From contig DASUYB010000089.1 in NCBI GenBank assembly GCA_036377595.1, forward strand, positions 62,001 through 126,000: a DNA stretch of 64,000 bases. Direction: 5' to 3'. Below the pieces are notes generated by a model that saw only the letters and a program-made list of their open reading frames with translations, was not told where the DNA came from and made no database searches. How positions within the stretch are numbered: position 1 is the stretch's first letter; every line of letters starts with the position of its first letter. Source of the DNA: Longimicrobium sp. (lineage in GTDB: Bacteria; Gemmatimonadota; Gemmatimonadetes; Longimicrobiales; Longimicrobiaceae). The translations under genes and the position numbers were made by a program. Shown here one piece after another: positions 41,126-47,851 of the stretch.

Positions 41126-42457
41126 TCAGTGGCGGCTGGCGTGCAGCACGCGGTAGATCCGCCCGCCACGGTCGTCGGTGATGTAGAGCGAGCCGTCCGG
41201 CCCCTGCGCCAGCCCGACCGGGCGGTGGTCCGCGTCGGCGGGGAGGTTCACCGCGCCGGGGCCGATGAAGCCGTCGGCGAACACCTCGGAGCCGCCCGAC
41301 GGCAACCCGTTGCGGAAGGGGACGAACAGCACGTCGAACCCCTCGTCGCGGAACGGGTCGGGGCGGTTGAAGCCGCCGTGGAACGCCACGAACGCCCCGT
41401 CGCGGTACTTCCCGGGGAACTGCGTGCCGCTGTAGAAGAGCAGCCCGTTCGGCGCCCAGTGCGCCGGGAAGGTGAAGATCGGCCGCTCGGCCGTGGCGCA
41501 GCGCCCGATCGTGTGGCCGTCGCCGCCGTACTCGGGGCCCAGCACCTTGGTGTTCTGCCGGCCGTCCCAGTAGCAGTACGGCCACCCGTACGCCGCGCCC
41601 TGCCGGAAGCGGAGGAACTCCTCCGACGGCAGCTCCGCCTGGTCCTGGGGCGTGAACAGCGCCGGCCAGTAGAAGTTCAGGTTGTCCCGCCCGTGCATCA
41701 CGCCGTACAGCTCGCCGTTTGCGGAGTTCAGCGCCAGGGCCACCACGTTGCGCGTCTGCGTGAGGAAGCGCGCGGCCGTGTTGTGCACCTGCCCGGTGAG
41801 GTTGGCGTCGTAGCGCCAGATGCCCGAGCGGACCGGCAGCTCCGGGCACGGATCCACCCCCGGCGACGCGGGCTGCCGGTTCACCACCTGGCACACGTCC
41901 GACGCCGAGCCGAGGTTCACGAACAGCGACCCATCGTCGGTGACTACGATCGACTTGGTGACGTGGTCGCCGGTCGCGGGCATGCCGGAGACGATGACCT
42001 CGGGGCCCGACACCGGCGTCAGGCTGGCCGGCGACATCCGGTAGCGCTCCACCCGGTCGTTCGGGGCGAAGTAGAGATACGGATCCTTGAAGAAGATCCC
42101 GTGCCCCGGACCCGATCCGAAGGTGGCGGTCTGGTCGGCCTTGCCGTCGCCGTTGGTGTCGCGCAGCGCCAGCACGCCGCCGCCGGGCGACTGGATCGCC
42201 ACGAACACGTCGCCGTTGGGCGCCACGGCGATGTGGCGCGCGGCCGCGGGCGTGGTTCCGTCGGGGCGCCCGGCGTCGTAGACGACGAGCGCGCAGAAGC
42301 CGCCCGGCAGTGTCAGGCCGGCGTTGTCGGCGTCGCAGATCGCCCGCACGACGCCGCCCCGCGCCAGCGCGGGATCGTCCGGCAGCTGCGGCGGCCGGTC
42401 GCACGCCGCCGCGGCGGCAAGGACCAGCGGAAGCGTGACCCTGAAGCGAACGCGCAT
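41126..42457 (-). CDS. PQQ-dependent sugar dehydrogenase-like lipoprotein (sorbosone dehydrogenase type)
   Basis: This 443-residue protein has a lipoprotein-like signal (VTLPLVLAAAAAC, about residues 6-18) and a six-bladed beta-propeller of the soluble glucose/sorbosone dehydrogenase family. Characteristic segments are ICDADNAGLTLPGGFCALVV, ARHIAVAPNGDVFVAIQ, TVVALALNSANGELYGVMHGR-like, EFLRFRQGAAYGWPYCYWDG and LAQGPDGSLYITDDRGGRIYRV at the end. Members oxidise sugars or aldoses using PQQ in the periplasm, but many homologues have unknown substrates and PQQ use here is inferred. GGGGAGGTGCAC precedes the ATG at 42455-42457. No pqq biosynthesis genes are in the window. Confidence 0.85.
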   Translation of the reverse strand: MRVRFRVTLPLVLAAAAACDRPPQLPDDPALARGGVVRAICDADNAGLTLPGGFCALVVYDAGRPDGTTPAAARHIAVAPNGDVFVAIQSPGGGVLALRDTNGDGKADQTATFGSGPGHGIFFKDPYLYFAPNDRVERYRMSPASLTPVSGPEVIVSGMPATGDHVTKSIVVTDDGSLFVNLGSASDVCQVVNRQPASPGVDPCPELPVRSGIWRYDANLTGQVHNTAARFLTQTRNVVALALNSANGELYGVMHGRDNLNFYWPALFTPQDQAELPSEEFLRFRQGAAYGWPYCYWDGRQNTKVLGPEYGGDGHTIGRCATAERPIFTFPAHWAPNGLLFYSGTQFPGKYRDGAFVAFHGGFNRPDPFRDEGFDVLFVPFRNGLPSGGSEVFADGFIGPGAVNLPADADHRPVGLAQGPDGSLYITDDRGGRIYRVLHASRH

Positions 42458-42776
42458 GTGCACCTCCCCGGTGGGCTCGGTTCCTCCACCCGCGGAACCG
42501 CTGCCGCGGGATGGGGCGTGCACGCGTCCAAGTTGCAGGCCATGCGACGAACATCGTCACCACGGGGATTTTACTGCATTCGCGGATCCGGCCGTGTCGC
42601 GTTATGTGACAGTGGCGCAACGGGTTGTATTCTCCTGCACCACGCCTTTCTGTTGCGTGGCGGGCGATCTGAACTGACGGCGATCAGGGAGGCGTGGCGG
42701 CCGATGACAGTCCGTCCCGGAAGCTTCGGCGTGGGGGATGGGTTGCCGTCTGAAACGGCGAACGATACTTAAGTGG
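42458..42776. promoter_or_regulatory. Divergent regulatory region with ArsR-type promoter and overlapping operator
   Basis: The right part (from 42661) is the fourth copy of the 177-bp unit. It contains TTGCCG and GATACT (spacing 15) and the inverted repeat TTAAG-TGGATG-CTTAA at 42769-42784. The ArsR ATG (42777-42779) lies inside the repeat's spacer, only seven bases after GATACT, so the mRNA would have almost no leader. The left part should hold the promoter of the sugar dehydrogenase gene, but I see no clear site. Confidence 0.65.
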
Positions 42777-43139
42777 ATGCTTAACTATTATCCCGTCGAC
42801 CAGGTCTTCCACGCGCTCGCCGATCCGGCGCGGCGGGCGATGGTGGAGCGGCTGTGCCATGCGCCGGCCACCGTCAGCGCGCTCGCCGAGCCGCTGGGCA
42901 TCTCCCTACCCGCGGCCATGCAGCATCTGCAGGTGCTGGAGGCGAGCGGGCTGGTGCGCTCGGAGAAGGTCGGGCGGGTGCGCACCTGCCAGTTGGAGCC
43001 GGCTGCGTTGCGAACCGCGGAGGATTGGCTGCGCAAGCGGCGGCTGACCTGGTCGCGGGTGAACCGGCCGGGCGAGATCCCGGTGGAGGACGGAGACGGC
43101 GAGCGCGATGGACCTGCTGGAATGGCCGGCGCGGGGTGA
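42777..43139 (+). CDS. ArsR-family transcriptional regulator
   Basis: This 120-residue winged-helix protein begins MLNYYPVDQVFHALADPARR and continues MVERLCHAPATVSALAEPLGISLPAAMQHLQVLEASGLVRSEKVGRVRTCQLEPAALR. This is the ArsR type without the metal-binding ELCVCD motif, which in many bacteria is encoded together with an SRPBCC/AHSA1 protein. Here no SRPBCC gene follows, so the regulator is an orphan. It probably binds TTAAG-n6-CTTAA, which overlaps its own start codon and is repeated three times at 40423-40788. The ATG at 42777 is fixed by the family N-terminus and by the operator position. A C-terminal tail (EDGDGERDGPAGMAGAG) is not conserved. Confidence 0.88.
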   Translation: MLNYYPVDQVFHALADPARRAMVERLCHAPATVSALAEPLGISLPAAMQHLQVLEASGLVRSEKVGRVRTCQLEPAALRTAEDWLRKRRLTWSRVNRPGEIPVEDGDGERDGPAGMAGAG

Positions 43140-43414
43140 CGGATGAGCGCCGGCCTGTCGAGGCCGCGGCTCGAGGTGGATGGGCGCGGATCCCCGGCCC
43201 GCGTGCCGAGGCCGGGTCCGCAGCCTGCGCAGCAGGCTTCCCATTCCTCGTAGCCGCGGGTTTACCCGCCCGGGATGATCGTCGCCCCCAGACCCGGTGG
43301 GTGCCGGACAATATCGTCTCCGCTTGCACGATCCCGCCGCCGCGCGTAGCCTGATCGCCGTCTCCCGGCCCACACGCAGGCGAAGCTCCCATCTCCTCGC
43401 TGGAAGGAGTGCCG
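43140..43414. other. Intergenic region, no supported gene
   Basis: This is where an SRPBCC partner of the ArsR regulator would be expected. The open frame from 43143 runs for 36 codons without such similarity. A small foldback CCGCGGGTTTACCCGCCCGGG lies near 43254. Confidence 0.4.
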
Positions 43415-44449
43415 ATGGTCCGCTTTCCGGCCGCCGCGGCCGCGCTCGCCGCGCTCTTCGCCGCGTCCGCGGACGCGCAGGCGGTGCACCGCCTGATGCC
43501 GTCTCCGACCACCGTGGCGTGGGGCTACTACGACGCGGCGGCGGCGCCGGTGCTGCGCATCCGCTCGGGCGACCGGCTCGTCGTCGGCACACTCATCACC
43601 TCCAGCCCCGAGCGGCTGCAGGCGGCCGGCGTGCCGCCCGCGCAGGTCGAGCCGGCGCTGCGCGACATCTACCGCACCGTTACCAACCGCGGCCCCGGCG
43701 GCCACATCCTCACCGGTCCCATCTACGTCGAGGGCGCCGACAGCGGCGACGTGCTGGAGGTGCGCATCGAGCGCGTGGAGCTCGCCATCCCCTACGCCTA
43801 CAACGCATTCGGTGTGAACCGCGGCTTCCTTCCCGAGGACTTCCCGTACGCGCGGATGCGCATCATCCCCCTCGACCGGCGGCGCATGGTCGCTCGCTTC
43901 GCGCCGGGGATCGACGTGCCGCTGCGCCCGTTCTTCGGCAGCATCGGCGTGGCGCCGCCGCGCGCGCGGGGAAAGGTGAACAGCGCGCCGCCCGACATCC
44001 ACGCGGGCAACCTCGACAACAAGGAGCTGGTGGCCGGCACCACGCTCTACATCCCCGTGCACACCCCCGGCGCGCTGCTGGAGATCGGCGACGGGCACGC
44101 CGGCCAGGGGAACGGCGAGGTCGACATCACCGCGCTGGAGACGTCGCTCACGGGCACCTTCCGCGTCACCGTGCGCAAGGACATGCACCTCGCCTGGCCG
44201 CGCGCCGAGACGCCGACCCACTGGATCGCCATGGGGATGGACACGTCGCTGGTGCAGGCCACCAGGATCGCCGTGCGCCAGGCGATCGACTTCCTCGTGA
44301 CCACGCAGGGCCTTTCGCGCGACGACGCGTACATGCTCACCAGCGTGGCCTGTGACGTGGAGATTACCGAGCTGGTGGACGGCAACGTGGGCGTGCACGT
44401 GATGATCCCCAAGCGCATCCTCCGCCGCCCGGCGTACGGCGCGCGATGA
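43415..44449 (+). CDS. Secreted acetamidase/formamidase-family hydrolase
   Basis: This 344-residue protein has a signal peptide (1-20, ending AASADAQA). The FmdA/AmdA fold follows: TTVAWGYYDAAAAPVLRIRSGDRLVV, GPIYVEGADSGDVLEVRIERVEL, PRARGKVNSAPPDIHAGNLDNKELVAGTTLYIPVHTPGALLEIGDGHAGQGNGEVDITALE (with the conserved H-x-G-N-x-D-x-K-E and GDGH-Q-G-GE motifs). Ordinary family members deaminate short amides in the cytoplasm; a signal peptide places this one in the periplasm. GGAAGGAG is five bases before the ATG at 43415; a GTG two codons upstream is an alternative. It overlaps the next gene by four bases. Confidence 0.88.
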   Translation: MVRFPAAAAALAALFAASADAQAVHRLMPSPTTVAWGYYDAAAAPVLRIRSGDRLVVGTLITSSPERLQAAGVPPAQVEPALRDIYRTVTNRGPGGHILTGPIYVEGADSGDVLEVRIERVELAIPYAYNAFGVNRGFLPEDFPYARMRIIPLDRRRMVARFAPGIDVPLRPFFGSIGVAPPRARGKVNSAPPDIHAGNLDNKELVAGTTLYIPVHTPGALLEIGDGHAGQGNGEVDITALETSLTGTFRVTVRKDMHLAWPRAETPTHWIAMGMDTSLVQATRIAVRQAIDFLVTTQGLSRDDAYMLTSVACDVEITELVDGNVGVHVMIPKRILRRPAYGAR

Positions 44450-44757
44450 CGCTGTACGTGCGGGAATTCCGCCCCCGCGCGTGGTTCCTGCTGGGCGACC
44501 AGGAGCGCGCCGAGGACTGGTATCTCGACGTCAACTGCGACCAGGGCGCGGCCGGGTTCTCCCTGCTGGTGAAGCTCTCGGAGACGGAACGCGAGGAGCA
44601 TCGCGTCCCCGGGCGAGTCTTCATCGAGTACCTCGCCGCGAGGATCGCGGCGTGGCCTGAGCAGTACCGCGACCGCGACCTGACCCGCGAGATGGGTGGC
44701 GAGGTCACCGACGCGATCGTGAAGTTCAAGCAGGCCCGGACGGACGTGGACTGGTAG
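44446..44757 (+). CDS. Uncharacterised protein coupled to the acetamidase gene
   Basis: This 103-residue soluble protein starts inside the acetamidase stop (ATGA overlap). The sequence is mixed alpha/beta (LYVREFRPRAWFLLGDQERA, DWYLDVNCDQGAAGFSLLVKL, VFIEYLAARIAAWPEQYRDR). There is no signal peptide and I do not recognise a family. The overlap implies co-translation, although the partner is secreted and this protein is not, so a shared function is doubtful. Confidence 0.6.
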   Translation: MTLYVREFRPRAWFLLGDQERAEDWYLDVNCDQGAAGFSLLVKLSETEREEHRVPGRVFIEYLAARIAAWPEQYRDRDLTREMGGEVTDAIVKFKQARTDVDW

Positions 44758-44868
44758 AACGGGGTCCAGCTCATTGTCAGGTATCATCGTCGCAGCCCGC
44801 GCACTCACGCACTTTCGCACTTTCGCACCACGCAACCGCAATCACCCCAAGCACCGGGAGCGCGACAC

Positions 44869-45714
44869 ATGTGCAGATTCGCCGCACTGCTGGTCCTCGC
44901 CCTCGCCGCGTGCGCGCCGCGCACGGGCGCGCCCGCCGGCTCGTCGGGCGCGCAGACGACCATCCCCGCGGGCGCGGCGGAGGCGCAGGCGCGCCTGGCC
45001 GCGTCGCCCCGCCACGGCGAGTGGGCGATGGTGGACGCGGGCTCGGGCGACAGCGTGCGCGCGTGGGTCGTGTACCCCGAGCGGCGGGATCGCGCGCCGG
45101 TCGTCGTGGTCGTGCACGAGATCTTCGGGCTGTCGAGCTGGATCCGCGGCGTGGCCGACCAGCTGGCGGCGGACGGCTTCATCGCCATCGCGCCCGACCT
45201 GCTGTCGGGGAAGGGCGTCCCCACCGGGCCCGACGGCGAGCCGGTGCGCGACTCGGCGACGGCCGCGGTGCGCCGGCTGGACGCGGGCGAGGTGCAGCGC
45301 CGCATCGACGCCACCGCGCGCTTCGCGATGGCACTCCCCGCGGCGCTGCCGCGCTACGGGATCGTGGGGTTCTGCTGGGGCGGCGGCGTTTCGTTCGCGC
45401 ACGCGGTTCACGCGCCGAACCTGGGCGCGTCGGTCGTCTACTACGGCGTCTCCCCCGCCCCGGCGCAGCTGGCGAGCGTGCGAGCGCCGGTGCTGGGGCT
45501 GTACGGCGAGAACGACGCGCGCGTGAACGCCACCATCGCCCCCGCCGACTCGGCCATGCGCGCGCTGCGGCGCACCTACCAGCACGAGATCTTCCCCGGC
45601 GCGGGGCACGGCTTCCTGCGGCAGCAGGACGGGCAGAACGGCGCCAACCTGCAGGCCGCGCGCGCCGCCTGGCCGCGCACCGTGCAGTGGTTCCACCGCC
45701 ACCTGCGGGGGTAA
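44869..45714 (+). CDS. Dienelactone hydrolase-family lipoprotein
   Basis: This 281-residue alpha/beta-hydrolase has a lipobox (LALAAC, Cys15). The dienelactone-hydrolase signature segments are APVVVVVHEIFGLSSWIRG (Glu84), GFCWGGGVSFA (nucleophile Cys169, as in DLH rather than Ser), LYGENDARVN (Asp216) and FPGAGHGFLRQQ (His247), so the triad is complete. The enzyme should sit in the periplasm on a membrane. Its natural substrate is unknown; the family includes ester and lactone hydrolases. A copy of the dispersed GATCCTTCGGCCTGC repeat begins eight bases after its stop. Confidence 0.88.
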   Translation: MCRFAALLVLALAACAPRTGAPAGSSGAQTTIPAGAAEAQARLAASPRHGEWAMVDAGSGDSVRAWVVYPERRDRAPVVVVVHEIFGLSSWIRGVADQLAADGFIAIAPDLLSGKGVPTGPDGEPVRDSATAAVRRLDAGEVQRRIDATARFAMALPAALPRYGIVGFCWGGGVSFAHAVHAPNLGASVVYYGVSPAPAQLASVRAPVLGLYGENDARVNATIAPADSAMRALRRTYQHEIFPGAGHGFLRQQDGQNGANLQAARAAWPRTVQWFHRHLRG

Positions 45715-45721
45715 GACCGAA

Positions 45722-45895
45722 CCCGGGTGAAGTATTGGTGTGTCCGACCAGATCTCGTGCTGCCGCAGCGATAGATCCTTCGGCCTGCAAACGCTTGCAC
45801 AGACGCTAATTACGGTCTGGCCGGCCTCAGGATGACGTCAGCGTGGCATTGGTCTGGGTGGATCAACGAAATTCCCGGATTTCGTATAAGGTGTT
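45722..45895. repeat. Dispersed repeat, copy 3 of the GATCCTTCGGCCTGC family
   Basis: Nearly the same sequence as 38641-38815, including CCGGGTGAAG, TCGTGCTGCCGC, GATAGATCCTTCGGCCTGCA, TACGGTCTGGCCGGCCTCAG and CCCGGATTTCGTATA. Confidence 0.85.
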
Positions 45896-45990
45896 TCGGT
45901 GATCCGATGCGGTGGCGGAACCGCAGGGACGGGTACGCGGTACCGCTGGTCGGCCATGGCGTCACGAACCCTCGAACGCGGGGAGGCGGC

Positions 45991-46452
45991 ATGAAGCGCA
46001 CGGCACGGATTCTCGTGGTCACCGCGGGGCTGTTCGCGGGCGGGGCGCTGTTCGGCGCGGCGTCGGCCGTGGCGTCGCTGCTGATCGGCACCGCGCTGCG
46101 CGGGAACCTGCAGGATGCCTTCGCCCACGGCGCGGTGGGGTTCGTCGCCGTCGTGGGCGCGGTGTTCGGGATGGCGCTCTTCCCCGCCGCCGCGTGGCTG
46201 CTGATGCGCCGCGTTCCCGTGGGGCTGGCGCTGGCCGGCACCGGCGCCGGAACGGTGGCGGGCGGGGTGCTCGGCTGGCTGATCCCGGCCAACGACGCGT
46301 TCCTGATCTCCGTGGGTCCCGTCTCTGGCCCCGACCAGGCCGTGGACGCCGTGACCGGCGCGGTGATCGGCTTCGTACTCTCGATCGTCTTCCTGCGCAT
46401 CGCAACCGCGCGGGCCGCGCGCCGCCGGGCCGCCGGCGTCGCCGTGACCTGA
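45991..46452 (+). CDS. Small multi-pass membrane protein
   Basis: This 153-residue protein has four hydrophobic helices at about residues 8-33 (ILVVTAGLFAGGALFGAASAV), 45-72 (AVGFVAVVGAVFGMALFPAAAWLL), 76-97 and 118-138 (AVDAVTGAVIGFVLSIVFLRI). The ends are Arg-rich and cytoplasmic (TARAARRRAAG). GGGAGG is four bases upstream of the ATG at 45991. It has no recognised family and stands alone between repeats and a convergent gene. Confidence 0.65.
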   Translation: MKRTARILVVTAGLFAGGALFGAASAVASLLIGTALRGNLQDAFAHGAVGFVAVVGAVFGMALFPAAAWLLMRRVPVGLALAGTGAGTVAGGVLGWLIPANDAFLISVGPVSGPDQAVDAVTGAVIGFVLSIVFLRIATARAARRRAAGVAVT

Positions 46453-46478
46453 TCTCCAGCCCATCCCGATACGCGAGC

Positions 46479-46507
46479 GACCCGGCAGCGGGCGATGGCT
46501 GCCGGGT
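46479..46507 (+). terminator. Hairpin terminator of the small membrane protein gene
   Basis: GACCCGGCAGC and its exact complement GCTGCCGGGTC enclose an 8-base loop and are followed by GTTTC. A second foldback GGCCGGGG...CCCCGGCC at about 46551-46575 ends the convergent gene. Confidence 0.75.
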
Positions 46508-46582
46508 CGTTTCACGTGGGCTACTCGCGCCGCGGGCGCCGGCCTGCCGGCCGGGGCCTGGTGCACCCCGGCCTTGGGCGGC

Positions 46583-46936
46583 TCACCGGGGCGGCACGCG
46601 GAGCAGCACGTAGCTGCCGTCCGTGTCGGCGGTGGCGACGCCGTCCGGGAAAGGGCTCGGGTTCGAGTCGGGCTGGGTGGAGTTGGGATCGTACCAGCCG
46701 AAGAAGGCGTAGTCGCTGCCGAACTGCTGCGTTTCGTGGTAGATCTGGTACTCGAACCGCCCGGGCTCGCTGCCGAAGTAGACCCACCCCCAGAGATGGG
46801 TCCCGTTGTCGACCAGGTTGGCGACATTGGTCCACTCGCCCACCGGGAGAGGCTTGTCGTTCGCCCAACGCACGGTGACGTCGCCCTTGTGGCCGGTGAC
46901 GTACAGCTTGATCTGGGGATCGAGCTTGATCTTCAT
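46583..46936 (-). CDS. Uncharacterised small beta-rich protein
   Basis: This 117-residue protein reads MKIKLDPQIKLYVTGHKGDV and continues with strands TVRWANDKPLPVGEW, LWGWVYFGSEPGRFEYQIYH, YAFFGWYDPNSTQ and GSYVLLRVPPR. It is rich in Trp, Tyr and Gly, with no cysteine and no signal peptide. I do not recognise a family; a carbohydrate- or effector-like beta-sandwich is possible. GGAG lies seven bases before the ATG. It lies between two unrelated genes, each with its own terminator. Confidence 0.6.
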   Translation of the reverse strand: MKIKLDPQIKLYVTGHKGDVTVRWANDKPLPVGEWTNVANLVDNGTHLWGWVYFGSEPGRFEYQIYHETQQFGSDYAFFGWYDPNSTQPDSNPSPFPDGVATADTDGSYVLLRVPPR

Positions 46937-47057
46937 GGTGCACTCCTGTGGCAGATGTGTTTGCGATGCGGATCGGCCGCTCGGCCGGTCCGTCCAGCGG
47001 GATTGCGTGCGGCCCGAGGCGGAGGCGCGCGCGCCCGGGCGTCGCTCCGGATCGCGC

Positions 47058-47711
47058 TCATCGCGGCACCTCTCCGCCGCGCCGCGCCACGCGCATCACC
47101 TCCGCGCGCGCCCGCTCGGCGTAGACGTCGAGCATCCGCGCCCACGCGTCGCCGCCCGCGCCGCCCTCCACCGCCAGGCGGCGCATGGTCTCCACCTGCT
47201 CGCCGGCCAGCACCGCGGCGCGGCGGGCGCCCTCGTCCGCGGCGTCGCGCCCCAACTCGGCGGCCAGCGCGTGGCGCGCGTGCGTCACCGCCAGCAGCAG
47301 GGCCTGGGAGCCGGCGCCCGCGGCCAGCGCCGTTCCCGCCAGCGCCCACCACGCGTTCCCCGGCGGGTTCAGCGCGAGGAGCGCCACCGGGGCGGCGGAG
47401 CCCACCACCAGCTTCTCCAGCGCGGCGGCGCCCCGCTCGCCCCTCCGCCGCGCGGCGCCGGCCACACGCTCCGCCGCCGCCGCGCCCGCCACGCCGCACG
47501 CCACCGCGCTGGCCAGCGAGAGCCACGCGGGTTCCGGGAATCCCCCGCCCTCCGACATCGCGCGCAGCCGCCCCCGCCCCCCCACATCCGCCGCGGACTG
47601 CGCGTCCCCGGCCGAAGCCGCCAGCACGGCCGCCAGCGCCGCCGCCGCGGCCAAGCGCGTCCGGCGCCCGGTGCGGGCGGATCGTCCGGCGGCGAGGGGG
47701 GAGGGGATCAT
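47058..47711 (-). CDS. Uncharacterised membrane protein
   Basis: This 217-residue protein is Ala/Arg-rich. An apparent N-terminal hydrophobic segment (LAAAAALAAVLAASAGDAQ, about 20-38) may be a signal peptide preceded by an unusually long basic region, so an internal start is possible. Two more helices follow, at about 62-82 (WLSLASAVACGVAGAAAAE) and 100-145 (VVGSAAPVALLALNPPG and WWALAGTALAAGAGSQALLLAV), then a charged helical C-terminus (RDAADEGARRAAVLAGEQVE). No family is recognised. Its promoter region faces that of the BTAD regulator. Confidence 0.5.
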   Translation of the reverse strand: MIPSPLAAGRSARTGRRTRLAAAAALAAVLAASAGDAQSAADVGGRGRLRAMSEGGGFPEPAWLSLASAVACGVAGAAAAERVAGAARRRGERGAAALEKLVVGSAAPVALLALNPPGNAWWALAGTALAAGAGSQALLLAVTHARHALAAELGRDAADEGARRAAVLAGEQVETMRRLAVEGGAGGDAWARMLDVYAERARAEVMRVARRGGEVPR

Positions 47712-47851
47712 GCTCCGGCTCCGGGGGTGACGGGTGGCGGACTGGCCGCTCGCGACGAGGCCGCTTGCCGGTGCCCCGATGCGCGGACAGATTCTGATCG
47801 CCCTCCGTCAACCCGCCCTGCCCCCCGCCATCATCCCGCAGGTTGATCGTC

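Noticed and set aside
43140-43414. SRPBCC/AHSA1 partner gene after the ArsR regulator
   Set aside because: The region lacks any frame with the family's strands; the next gene is an acetamidase.
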